Part shown: in pieces, positions 23,901-33,562 of the stretch | Position numbering within the stretch: position 1 is the first letter of the stretch | Layout: each line of letters opens with the position of its first letter | Assembly: GCA_963930775.1 (NCBI GenBank) | Contig: OZ005691.1 | Coordinates: 10,351,000-10,414,999 of the forward strand | Direction: 5' to 3' | Source: Cliona cf. orientalis | Taxonomy: Eukaryota; Porifera; Demospongiae; Clionaida; Clionaidae | DNA length: 64,000 nucleotides | Notes under the pieces: generated by a model | The model's database searches: none | Told to the model about the DNA's origin: nothing | Seen by the model: only the letters and a program-made list of their open reading frames with translations | Translations under genes and position numbers: made by a program

Positions 23901-26900
23901 CATAGTTGCTCTTAAGGTGGAGGCTGATGCCTAGAACACATCCAAGTCCTTCACGAATTTATTATACTGTTGAAACGGCTCCAGTCGATTTTACTTGTAG
24001 TATCAATACATTCACGGCTGCCGTTCAAAGACGATGCAAGCGATCAATATGAGAAGAGAGATATAGTGAGAGGACATCCTGAGGTATCTGGGGATATTTT
24101 TTCTATAATTTTCTGGCAAGTAAGGCAGCAGTAAAAGGCTCGAGAAGGCCAAGGTGCCAATAAATGGCGCATTCGCCATTATGGAAAAGAATAGGTGTGC
24201 CGATAATACGTACCGGTTGCCGATAAATGGTATTTTCATGTCTGCACATTAGCGCTTATAGCTTATTGATTAATAGGGTCTACCTCGCTGGATTCTAGTT
24301 AATGAAGGCCTACGTCAAGAGCTTCCTTCCAGTGCAAGAACCAAGTTCATACGACATTCCTGGCGGGAGTTACAAATCGGGAAAATTTGCATGCCGATAA
24401 ATGGCGGCTTACGCTATTGTAAATTAATTGTACTAGAAATAATTTTATTTATGGTTTTGTTCAGTACAAGAAAAGCCGGTATCTAGCTGTGGTGATACTA
24501 TCCCTGGCACAGGCAAACCACCTCACAACCCTACTGCAGAAGGTATGCTTGAAAATATTATTCAAAGTTGATCATGGACTCATCATAATTATTCTAGGGT
24601 GTAAAGTTCCAACTGCTCCAGCTGAATTGACTCTCCAGGATGTAGCTGCTCAAGCTGGTCTCAAAACGCTGGATGTTCTGGATCAAGAGTGCTCCCAGCA
24701 AGTCCTCCTAAGACTAGCCAAACACTGTGTGGACTGGCAGCTGACCGGCTTCCATCTGGAGCTGACAAAATCTGACATCGTTGCAGTGGATGAAGATTAT
24801 CAAACAGCCGAGCAAAAGCGTGTCGAGATGTTGAGAAAGTGGAAAGAGAAGTTCGCCTTCAAAGCTACTTATCGAGTGTTCATCGAGGCCTTGTTGTCGT
24901 GTGGAAAAGCTTCAGATGCCATTGATGCATGCAGAGCTATTGTAACCAGTAAGTGAAAAATAATTATTAATAACAAGTAGCTAATTTTATTTACTGAATT
25001 CTCATTGTGATATGTGCAGGTGTAAATGTGCCAGCTGAAGATGAGAAGGGGAATTTGAAGTTCAGCAGTACCATGTCTGATGATGATTTCTTTAAATGGC
25101 TTCGAGTAAAAGGAATTAATGAAAAAGATTGCAGTACTCTCTCTGGTACATATACCGTAGAATCCCGCGATTACGCCCGCCCTCGCGCATAAGCCCCCCT
25201 GCATTTTTAGCTCAAATTCCTGCATAGGTATTTTTGTCTCGCGTATAAGCCCCTCCTCCCTGACTGTAAAATGGAGCCCATAAATCAACAAAAACAGCAG
25301 CTACAGCTAGCAAACTAGCTATTTGTGTCATATTATGCCTTACTTTGTCGTTTTTCTCGAGTTTTGCCCACCAAACAGCCAGAGAAAGTACAGAGATCGC
25401 GCGCCCACGTGGCATTCGACGGTCGGTAATGGTCGTCACACGGAAATGTAAGGATCCCGCGTATAAGCCCCCTCCCCACTTTTGCCCAATCCTAGCATGC
25501 ACAAAGGGGGGGCGTAATCGCGGGATTCTACGGTATAACTATTATTACATCCCCAGTATAAATTTACTTTTTTGTGGTTATTAGGTAATTATTTTGTAAT
25601 TATGATGTAACCTATGTCGTCATAGCACTAAAATTCAGAGCCTTTACGGAACACTTCTGAGACCTGAAAATCCACAGAATCATATGTGACCTTCCATGAC
25701 AAAACCAACCATATTGCGCTGACAACCGATTTTTAGTTAAGGCCACCATTACCAAGTACAACCTTTGAACTATTGCTCCTGCAAATTTGAAGTCTCTAGT
25801 CCGTGTAGTCATGGAGATATGAGCCAAAATGTACCCGGATCGCCCGTAATAAAAAGGTTCAGGTTAGGTACAGGCCGAATGCCGCAGGTCAAAGGTCAAC
25901 CTGACCCGCCAAGGAGGGCGCGGCGCTGCACCCACGCCATGTACATACATACATACGTACGAGCTGTATATTCGTTTCTATTAAATTGACAAGTACGGTG
26001 TGTGTCAGCTGTACTGGTATACTCGTGATGACTGAGCCTGAAAGAAGCCACGAGAGCACTACTATTCCCGGTAAGGTTATATGTAATCCTTTAATACTTG
26101 ATGATGCATATGAGTTGATTCTCACAACTTAACTTGATCCCAAACTTACCATGCCGCAGACTCCACCAAGGTCAAAAGGTCTGCGGATACCCTCACTATC
26201 CTAGGAAGATGTACAGCATGCTTCAAGAATAAACGTAGCACCATTTACTGTCGTATCTTCAAATCCCTGTGATCATTAATATTGGAGGTACCATTTCCGT
26301 CAGATCACATGACACTGTCAGTTATGACTCCACCATCCTCCAAATTGTACACAGAACTTCAACATAATTATTCTCAATGCCACTGGTCGTTTAGCAGATA
26401 TGGCGCTACCAGATGGTAACTGTTTTTTTCGCTCAGTATCTAAGGAGCTACTTGGAACACAAGCACATCATGCTACCATTAGAGAACTACTAATTCAATT
26501 TATAGAGCGTAATGGAGCTCATTTTTCAAAGATAACGGAAATTTTTGGACGGCCATTTCAGACGCGCTGTGACCTCCTAAAAAAGCAAGGATCATTGGCT
26601 ACGACTACAGAAATAATTGGTCTGGCTACTTGGCTACAAATCCCTGTTTACATATTTTCAAACGGAAATGAAACAAAGTACATGGAGTAGGTACAACCCC
26701 CGATTTACATCAGCCTCGAATCCTAATGAAGGTGGTTTGCTTCAAGAGATACAAAACAATTCCACCTCCCCCATACCACATTGAACTAGCACATATAAAT
26801 GAATCACACTTCGACCGCATTCAGCCTCCATCATGTTATACCCTACCACTTTTATCTGGACATGAGACAACAAACACCAGAATGAACCCAGTGATACTAG

Positions 26901-28352
26901 TAGAGTGAACCTAAGCTCCTTCCCTCCCCAGCCAGCCTGCCTATTGAGATATTTATGGTTGTACTTTATAGCTATCGTGTATAATATTATGTACTCTGTA
27001 TCATGTGTGTATATTGATATTAGACTTATATGTCGTTCCTATGGCAATGGACGTGTACACGTACATGCGATCACGCGCGTACTTACCCCATGCCCACCCC
27101 CAAAGGATCTAGGCTATAGTATAATACGCTATACGCTATATATAGCTATAGGAGGCCTCGATTGGGCGCGGCGCCGCGGCGTAGTCTAGTCCGCGCGCAC
27201 GCGCAATCGATCCCGGGTACGGTGCAGGTGCCGGCCGGCCGGGCCTATGCGCGCGCCGCGGATCGACCTTTGACCTGCGGCATTCGGCCTGTACCTAACC
27301 TGAACCTAATAAAAATGTGTAGCACGCTCAATGAAACATTGCTACGTACGTTGCATGCGGAAGCCAGTATACTCACCGTTTATGCAAAGTACGTGGCCAC
27401 GCCCACTAAGTCAAAGAGCCAGATGGCGGCCAAAACATTGGAAAGAAAGCAGCAGCCGGCGTTTCGATGAAAAAGAACGAAGAGATAAGCGTATCTATAG
27501 ATCGTTAGTACACAGAATCGAAGAAAGAAGTGTCTGGAGAGTTTTTTCTGTGCAGCTGCCGTGCTTGCCTACCTGCAACTATGGCAACGGCTCCGTATCA
27601 TGGACGATCAATGTTAGCTACCCGGCCGACTTCTTCGAGCCATAACTCAGTAAGTATAGCATTCTAGAAGCTACGAAGCAGGTTTTTGTGTAGAGGAATG
27701 ATTCCTCTATCGATCTATACCAAAAAGTGAAAAATGATAATTATCACCTTGGGCAACTAAATAGGCCTGTATCTCAGATTGATATCCAGCGCAATATGGT
27801 TGGTTTTGTCGTGGACGGTCACATATATTAACTTACATACATATCCAGCGAATACATTAAAAGCTGAGTGCTACTTTCTCCGACAAGTAATGCTGGCCGA
27901 ACTTCACGCGTTATCTTGGCTGACGTAATCCTGTGGATAAATAAAGCTAGCCTTGCGCTATTTATAGCACGCGTCATGCCACGATCGATCTGAAATTCGG
28001 AAGCTGTACTGTGCTGTCGAGTTCATCTCCTTTGATTGAAGAATCGAAACTCGAAGTCGAGAGTCGGTCTTAGACTCCATCTCTGCGATTGAGGCCCCGG
28101 CATTGATGTGTATGTTGACGACCTTTTACCATATGCACCATTAGAACTATGTAGCTACTGGGGATGTGGTCAAGTTTTTCATTAGCAGTAGAACATGAAT
28201 TTAAAAGTGATGATCTCATAATTATTGTATTTATAGAAAGTGGTATCACAGCGGCTGGATTCTCCCAGTTGGATAAAGAAGATTTTGAAGACCTTGGACT
28301 CACTAAAATTGGCAAGAAACTAATTCTAAAGATCCTACCAGAATCAAAATAG
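11950..28352 (+). CDS. ROC-COR GTPase with Death and SAM domains, paralogue A
   Basis: Nine exons: 11950-12169, 15385-15648, 19256-19531, 19722-19985, 21431-23545, 24465-24542, 24598-24948, 25020-25145, 28237-28352. Every junction is phase 1 and the spliced frame is 1269 residues. Order: acidic then basic N-terminus (1-73); three Death-fold-like modules (about 74-161, 162-253, 254-341); a single-exon ROC-COR (342-1046) with Walker A GSAGVGKT (370-377), DCGGQ (538-542) and GTHKD (627-631); a short linker; a Death domain (1073-1189); a SAM domain split over two exons (1190-1269). No LRRs are present. ROC-COR proteins are GTP-dependent switches, and ROC-COR plus Death recalls DAPK1; a cell-death or innate-immune role is inferred. 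The last intron holds over 3 kb of transposons, yet both splice sites remain. Intron 1 is also packed with MITEs. Confidence 0.85.
12265..12606. mobile_element. MITE with long perfect-type TIRs (CCTCGTCCCCAGG)
   Basis: Starts AGCCTCGTCCCCAGGC and ends with the inverse. About 65 bp at each end are near-perfect inverted copies, ending inward at GCATGCGCATGCGC. Lies in intron 1 of paralogue A. No coding capacity. Confidence 0.8.
12670..12795. repeat. Short GGCGC/CTCTAAT element, copy 1
   Basis: About 125 bp with GGCGCCTCTCTAAT at the left and TAATTAGAGCG at the right, and an internal CTCTAA-CATGTGCCAT segment. A related copy lies at 13218-13325 and looser relatives near 650-715 and 11415. Confidence 0.45.
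12785..13103. mobile_element. Fold-back MITE
   Basis: The left arm (from the GGCCCCAGAAGGAGGAG region through CCAACTACCCCAAGAAAACC) pairs with the right arm ending CCTGGGTACGAGGCTA. The inner arms GTACGCTTTTTCGC also pair. Related to the 12265-12606 element by its end GGGTACGAGGCTA. Non-coding. Confidence 0.7.
13218..13325. repeat. Short GGCGC/CTCTAAT element, copy 2
   Basis: GCGCCTCTCTAAAAGATGCG on the left, TGGCGCGTTAATTAGA on the right, internal CTCTAATTATGTGCCAT. Relative of 12670-12795. Confidence 0.45.
13445..14214. mobile_element. TTAAGGACTGGGAC element, copy 1 (TA-flanked)
   Basis: 770 bp with inverted ends CTCAG-N5-TTAAGGACTGGGACC, flanked by TA on both sides (13443-44, 14215-16). 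That is the target duplication typical of Tc1/mariner-type elements. Non-autonomous: no transposase frame. An internal inverted pair (TCGTTTGCAATTTTTAA and its inverse) lies in the middle. Copies 2 and 3 are at 17948-18765 and about 30800-31568; copy 3 is closely similar over its full length. Confidence 0.75.
14341..14740. repeat. CCCCGCGCGCATGCGCAAGGGG dispersed repeat, copy 1
   Basis: About 400 bp beginning TACCCCGCGCGCATGCGCA and continuing through CCAGATCTCGAGTTCTAGGC and GCATGCCTGTGG to a block rich in CGCATGCTCAAGC. A second copy with about the same length begins at 16608. Non-coding. Confidence 0.7.
14895..14990. repeat. Partial relative of the GAGGCTA MITE family
   Basis: GCGTGCGCAGACAGTGTGTA, then CCAGTCTCTCTTTCC, a C tract, and an end resembling GAGCCTGG...AAGGCTA. 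It is one arm of the family at 12265 and 12785. Confidence 0.5.
15891..16230. mobile_element. CATAGGCGYCGGAA MITE with TTATG TSD
   Basis: Inverted ends CATAGGCGTCGGAA and TTCCGGCGCCTATG, flanked by TTATG at 15886-15890 and 16231-16235. Paralogue B keeps the uninterrupted site (CTCTTATGGTCAAGC near 36233), so the insertion postdates the duplication. 340 bp, non-coding. Confidence 0.85.
16608..17010. repeat. CCCCGCGCGCATGCGCAAGGGG dispersed repeat, copy 2
   Basis: Same organisation as 14341-14740, lying in intron 2 of paralogue A within a segment (about 16246-17365) that B lacks. Shorter relatives of its palindromic head occur at 19060, 38179 and 49675. Confidence 0.7.
17948..18765. mobile_element. 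TTAAGGACTGGGAC element, copy 2 (TA-flanked)
   Basis: 818 bp with ends CTCAGGTGCATTAGGGACTG and the inverse of CTCAGGTGCATTAAGGACTG, flanked by TA (17946-47, 18766-67). The interior differs strongly from copies 1 and 3, so only the ends define the family. In intron 2 of paralogue A. Confidence 0.7.
19684..19706. repeat. (CA)n microsatellite, paralogue A
   Basis: Dinucleotide repeat in the short intron between the second and third Death-like modules, just before the acceptor. It recurs at the same place in B and C. Confidence 0.9.
19986..21430. other. Intron 4 of paralogue A
   Basis: 1.4-kb intron before the ROC-COR exon. It holds an inverted CATA-rich stretch near 20485-20545 and blocks shared with the same introns of B and C. 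No gene is seen in it. Confidence 0.5.
23582..24415. mobile_element. AGCGTAAGCCGCC element with ATT TSD
   Basis: 834 bp with inverted ends AGCGTAAGCCGCCAT...CGGCATG, flanked by ATT on both sides (23579-81, 24416-18). Internal copies of TGCCGATAAATGG repeat the terminal motif. Non-coding. Inserted right after the ROC-COR exon of paralogue A, in the intron before the linker exon. Confidence 0.8.
25153..25535. mobile_element. TACCGTAGAATCCCGCG MITE
   Basis: Inverted ends TACCGTAGAATCCCGCGAT and its inverse, inner arms with GCGTATAAGCCCCC. Lies a few bases after the SAM exon-1 donor of paralogue A. Member of the group of elements here with TACCG...CGGTA termini. Confidence 0.85.
25670..27835. 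mobile_element. Long-TIR element carrying an OTU-like ORF remnant
   Basis: Two nested sets of inverted repeats frame this stretch. The outer set is CATATGTGACC...CAAAACCAACCATATTGCG at 25681-25720, matched inversely at about 27788-27826. The inner set is TTCAGGTTAGGTACAGGCC...GCAGGTCAAAGG at about 25857-25895, matched inversely at 27267-27305. A degenerate OTU-type protease frame lies in between. No transposase frame is visible, and exact ends and TSD are not resolved. It could be a Mutator-type element with captured cargo or two nested insertions. In the last intron of paralogue A. Confidence 0.6.
26028..26850 (+). pseudogene. Degenerate OTU-domain cysteine protease fragment
   Basis: The clear piece is 26400-26690, starting MALPDGNCFFRSVS, where DGNC is the OTU catalytic-Cys motif. 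It continues through a helical region to a YIFSNGNE-type strand. The frame breaks after that; the matching C-terminal motif IELAHINESHFDRI, with the likely catalytic His, is found in another frame at about 26780-26820. So at least one frameshift separates the Cys and His parts. A possible small upstream exon starts at 26028 (MTEPERSHEST, donor GTAAGG at 26071). Family: OTU deubiquitinase-like; broken as it stands. Confidence 0.6.
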
Positions 28353-28654
28353 TTCCTTCCTAATAACTGTGTTATTATGCACCAAAATCATAAGTTTCAC
28401 ATGACATTGTACATTCCTTGAGATTGCGGTTTATTTCCTATCATGCATGTCAATAGTGTAGCACCTCAACCCTTATGACATTGTATTTTTTTGCTTTCGG
28501 TACTGTTATTTGTGTATTAGTTATTGCTTAGGGTGCATATTATTAAATAAAAAAAAATGTCTCTCCTTCCTGATCTATACGATGATAGCTAATGCATGTG
28601 CACGTGACCTACTAAAATTTTTTTGGCTGACTTTGTATCATTAATAATAATAAT

Positions 28655-29519
28655 TAGACTATGGTATGCATAATATGCTTTGATCTTTTGAATTTAATGA
28701 GGTATCTAAAATAGTGTAGATACTCGGAATGGAGTAGTTAATTTTCGTTAGAAGACCTGTCATGAATTTCAATTGTATTCATAGTAAACAAAATGAATCA
28801 AAAAGGAAGAAATAGGCAGAAATTGAGTTTTAATTATTGTCTGCATGATTGATTTTCGGATTGATGGTAAAATTTGTAGGTTTAAATTAGCAAAAACTTT
28901 GCTTTCTGGCAAAATTCAAATGGGGACTGAGCTGAGCCCACTGACACACGGCACGAGTGCTAGTATTGGTGGCTCTTTTGAACGCCATGTAGTCTCTCCT
29001 ACCACTAAAAACTGTTGTGAGACGAGTCTCGCGCGTGTAGAAGGGGGTGTCGCATGAGACCCGGCTGAGACAGTTGCTCCTCAGCTGCTTGAAGCATAGA
29101 ATCACCTTCATTCCCAGTGCAGTCCAGATCTCACGGTCAAAAGGTCCTAGAAAAATTTTCCTCTGGCTTTATATATAGCCAAGCCTTGGGTGTCACAAAC
29201 AGCTTTAGTAGCAAATAGGAGACCATACGTGGCGGTCAATAGATCTACAGAGCCACCAGCACTAGCACTACGTTACACAGGCGTTGCAGACTGAATAACG
29301 CACGTGGCTGCCTTGCTAGCTTATATACGTGAAGGAAGTGTGACATCATTGCTGCATACTTCCTGCTCTGCAACATGAATCTGATTGGTCACTTTTCACT
29401 GCAGCACGGTTACTAAGCAACTACCCACAAAACCACGCTCACACAGCTGATTGGTAACCTAGCAACAGGATGCACTATAGCAGACCACAAATGCACAGCG
29501 CCGCGCGCCCCATAGTCTA
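28655..29519. mobile_element. TAGACTATGG-ended insertion 3' of paralogue A
   Basis: Begins TAGACTATGG and ends with the inverse CCATAGTCTA. The homologous sequence after paralogue C (53870-53900) runs without this segment, so it is an insertion together with the adjoining hairpin. No coding frame recognised. Confidence 0.5.
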
Positions 29520-29522
29520 AGC

Positions 29523-29665
29523 CGGTTATCGCCCACGCCTCGGCTCTACGGCTATTAGAAACCACTCGGGATGTTGCATAATCGCCTCGGGCTCCGCCCT
29601 CGGCGATTATGCAACATCCCTCGGGTTTCTAAAACGCCGTAGAGCCTCGGCTTAGGGCAATAACC
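29523..29665. repeat. 143-bp hairpin palindrome
   Basis: The left arm GGTTATCGCCC...CCTCGGCTCTACGGC pairs with the right arm GCCGTAGAGCCTCGG...CAATAACC. The centre CCTCGGGCTCCGCCCTCGG is also self-complementary. Likely a small fold-back element. Confidence 0.8.
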
Positions 29666-30799
29666 TATACTTATATAATATTAGAAATCATATTATGCAT
29701 AATGACCTTGTATTATGAGAAAAATAATTTTAGCCTTGTTCTTTCCTATACCATTCTACTGTTCGGCATGCAATTCTAAAAAGTAGGCCTGCACCTTATT
29801 ATAAATTTATCGTAGTTCTACTCCCAATTCATTGACGATCATTTCTCTAATCTGATGTTGCTCTCTTTGTTAGTGACATTTCTATCCATTGACCTGTATG
29901 TGATACGGTAGCAATGGCTGACTCTCTCAGTCTTCGGGTGAACAAACTTATCAATCAGTTACACCTTTTCCACTAAATCCCCAGCTGACGATCCAACTAG
30001 TTCACGAAAGTCATTTCATTAAATTTTTCTTTGGGTAGCCAAAACGCGATGTCTTTGTAGCAAGGTGGATATTTGCTAAAAGGTTTGAACACGATATTCG
30101 TCCTGGGGTCTAGTCCAACTGATGAGAACTGCTCGATAAATCTCTCATCTTTGCTCCAAAGCAGTCGAATGTCGGGGGTTATGGAATAAGATGGCCTAAT
30201 GGCCTTGTGGCTTTATGGCCAAATGGCCTTAAGGTAAGCAAGCACCTTGTTTAAGGTACCATGGACTATTCTAGCCTGTCCCCAGGTGTCTTGCTAGGAA
30301 TAGCTATTCGTGACTCTCTGTCAGTTTTGATCTGACACTGAAATTTATGATTGTTGAACTATCTGATCAGTGAAAGATATGTACTTATTTGAGCAATTAA
30401 GATTCTTCAAAGATAAATATATAGCTAGTCCCCATATATAGCAATGGTATCCTATCCAGGTACACGACAGTCGAGTCCAACTTAACGTCAGTAACATGTT
30501 TGTGTCGACATGACAGGGTAACTCTATTAATTTAACTACACACCTCATGACACCTGTGATTAGATTGTACAATAATTATGAGTAAGTAACATATCATAGA
30601 GTCGGTAGACTCTATAAGTAGGGATGGCATGGATACTCCATATATATAATACATTACAAAAATCCAAATATATCAAAACAGGTAACTTTGTGAACTTTCT
30701 AAGCGTCAAAATCAGAATCTACAGCAAATTATGTATCTAACAAGACCAAGATCATCCATGAACTCAATTGTATATGCCAGAACCAGATGTTCAAAAAAA

Positions 30800-31568
30800 T
30801 CAGACACGTTAAGGACTGGGACCCGCGCGATAATGATATTCATAGCAGGGTCCCCGCCCACCGTACAGCTATCTCCCAGATTGACGAATTTCACACCGAA
30901 AATCCAGTGCATACGTGATAATCCTTTGAGTTTATCAATGATTCATCCGTGTACAGCCAGTAGGAGACCTTCTGAATGGCGATTCTGGAGCAGCTAACTG
31001 ACAAGTCATGTGATCTAAGCCACACCCGCTAGTAGTGAAGTATAGGAATAGGTAGACTGTGCTAAGCGGGGTGTTGGAACAAGATGGTTCGACGAGTTCT
31101 GTCGCTCATAGTACTTATGTAAGTAATATATAAAGATCTGTCGTTTGCAATTTTTAACTTACCCCTCCAGTTTCTCAAAAGAAGGCTTTAAATAGAAAGT
31201 GGGAGTGGCACTTTTGTGGATTTTCACCTCTCCCTACCAAATGAACGGTCATTTTAAAAATTGCAAACGACAAAAATGTTATAAATCAAAGTAAGAAACT
31301 ACTACTATGGCTATCTAGCTCATCCATGGCCGAGAAGTTCACCGCCTAGCTCATCCATGTTGACTGAAGTGCTTCCACGAAAATGGAGGCGTGTCCGTTG
31401 TGGTTTGATGGGCGGGGCTAAAAGAGGTGTCATTGGCCACATCAAAGGTTGAAGAACCTGGGATAACTGTCATATTACTTCATTACTTTTCATTTTGCTG
31501 TAACTATGCTTACAATACATGGTAAAAACAGTGAAATTTAGCTGGTCCCAGTCCTTAACTGGCCTGAG
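30800..31568. mobile_element. TTAAGGACTGGGAC element, copy 3
   Basis: Nearly collinear with 13445-14214 over its full length, including ACGTTAAGGACTGGGACC and GGTCCCAGTCCTTAA ends. The left flank has lost the TA-CTCAG form. Nested in the 30177-33952 element. Confidence 0.75.
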
Positions 31569-31590
31569 TATATACTGAGCCATTTGTCAA

Positions 31591-31620
31591 TCTTTCTTTC
31601 TTCTTTCTTTCTTTCTTTCT
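31591..31620. repeat. TTTC-type microsatellite
   Basis: Short imperfect run of CTTT/TTCT units. Confidence 0.8.
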
Positions 31621-32610
31621 GTTTTCCTGGGCTAACTCAAGACTACCATGACCGCTCACCTTAGTTCGAGTATAAATCCACTCCATTTTGGAGCGCGCAT
31701 GTCTGTGGCACGCTCGTTTTGTGTTATCAGGATAGCGATTTAATTGTGGGTGTGTACAGTGCGCGTTTTGCGAGTGGGTGTGTCCAATTAGCCATTTTGT
31801 CATATAATGCGCATGCTCATTTGGTGTTGCCATGGTGAAGTCATGTGACCTATGTAAGTGGCGCGCGTGCGCCGACGCAGCCAGGATCGATCTATATAGG
31901 ACCTGCTCGCCGATCGAGCACGAGCGCTCAGCTGATCAGCTCAGTGAACTGTCGATCATAGTGGCTACTTACCAACAGTAAGCTTACTGGCCTATAAAAT
32001 ATGCTCCTGAAACGGAATGTTTTCGTCGCTAGCTACTTGGTTCTAAACAGCCTTCTTTCGAGTCAGCCAGCTTCAGGATCGAGATAACGACTCTGAGGGG
32101 CGTGGCTTCATTCGCAGGTCAGCTAGTTACCTGAGCAGTCTCGAGAACCCCACTGATGCACGTTCAATAGTGTGTGATGCAAAAGAATATACGTTCTAGC
32201 AATCTACCAAAGACTGCCTGGGATTTGCACTTACCGTCAGGAATATTCAAGTTTGAACTCATGGTGTGTTGGGGTACCATAGCTGCCTGACTCAAAAGCT
32301 AAGATCACACAAACATGGTGTACTTGCTTCCCTATAATAATATTGTAGCTATTTATTGCTGGAGCACAGTTGGATGTAGCTATATAGCTAGGTCCAGAAA
32401 AAAATTTGAAAAAGCTAGTTCCATGCATTAAAATTAATGTTTAATATTAGCTAAACAATGAATAGGCAAACCGGTCGCCATGGTATATGTAGCTATAGTC
32501 TCATGCCCAGCCTCTGTCCCCACGAGATTAGTCACTGCGGCTAGGTGGCATTGATGAAAATTAATTTGATAACTACCAGGCCCTGAGGGCACTAAAAAAA
32601 GAACACTGTA

Positions 32611-33007
32611 ACAAGTATAAAAAACAATTGAATAAAATTGAAGGATGAAGTAGGGATGGCAGTACCAAAAAATACACAAACAAGATTCATAGGGATAACA
32701 TATCACATCCACTATACATCCCTACGCTTGCTTTTTGAGTAGCCATGCACACACTGGCATAGTATTATATATGGGGCACATGCATGCAGGAATGGAAAAT
32801 CAATACTGTATACGTATACCCAGGCATCAATATCAATAGTAGTGACACTTTTAAATTACATGCTGAATCAGATGTGTATGAGAAAACCAAGCGTAGGGAT
32901 GTATAGTGGATGTAATATGTTAGCCCTATGAATCTTGTTTGTGTATTTTTTGGTACTGCCATCCCTACTTCATCCTTCAATTTTATTCAATTGTTTTTTA
33001 TACTTGT
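32611..33007. mobile_element. Palindromic MITE (ACAAGTATAAAAAACAATTG)
   Basis: Arms of about 120 bp: the left runs from ACAAGTATAAAAAACAATTG through AGTAGGGATGGCAGTACC, and the right is its inverse ending TACTTGT. Non-coding. Nested in 30177-33952. Confidence 0.8.
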
Positions 33008-33012
33008 TTTAA

Positions 33013-33562
33013 TTATCAATTTTGTGTCACTTTGAGTGCTATCATACTATTAAGGACCATCCATGGCAACTATGCATCATGGGTCCTCACTGTCCAGGTG
33101 CATGACAGTCGAGTAGCTACAACCTAACGTCAGTAACATGCTTGTGTTGTTCTGACTCTCATAAATGATAGTATCCTTTAGCTACACAGCTGTGATTAAA
33201 TACCAATACATGTCTGAACTCCTGAATCTTGCCTTCATTGGACGGGTATGGCACAGTGTCATACTAGCTATTGATTTATAATAATATATTATGGTAGCAA
33301 CATCCAATGTTGTACTATCACGTACGCTGTGATGGTCCCCCACAAATTGTGATCCCTCCAGCCCGTGACTGACCACTGCGTCAATTATAATAATTATATG
33401 GTCCCCCAGGATAAATTCTGGTGCCATACAGACCCTTTGAGACTAACCTTTTGGCTAACGGAAATCCAGCCCCTGACCCCTCTCGTAAATGGCGGGGGAC
33501 CCATGATGCACAGTTGCCATGTAGCTATGGTCCTTAATAGTATGACAGTACAAAATTGATAA
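33013..33562. mobile_element. MITE with ATTATCAATTTTG ends
   Basis: Inverted ends ATTATCAATTTTGTG and CAAAATTGATAAT, with inner arms containing CATACTATTAAGGACCAT and ATGCATCATGGGTCC. Immediately follows the previous MITE. Non-coding. Confidence 0.7.

Noticed and set aside
27162-27645. Two Arg/Ala-rich frames near the right inner TIR
   Set aside because: High GC inverted-repeat sequence gives open frames by chance; no domain or splice support.
11950-28352. Reading the ROC-COR genes as NLRs or LRR kinases
   Set aside because: No NACHT signature beyond the P-loop, no leucine-rich repeats and no kinase domain; DCGGQ and THKD fit a ROC GTPase.
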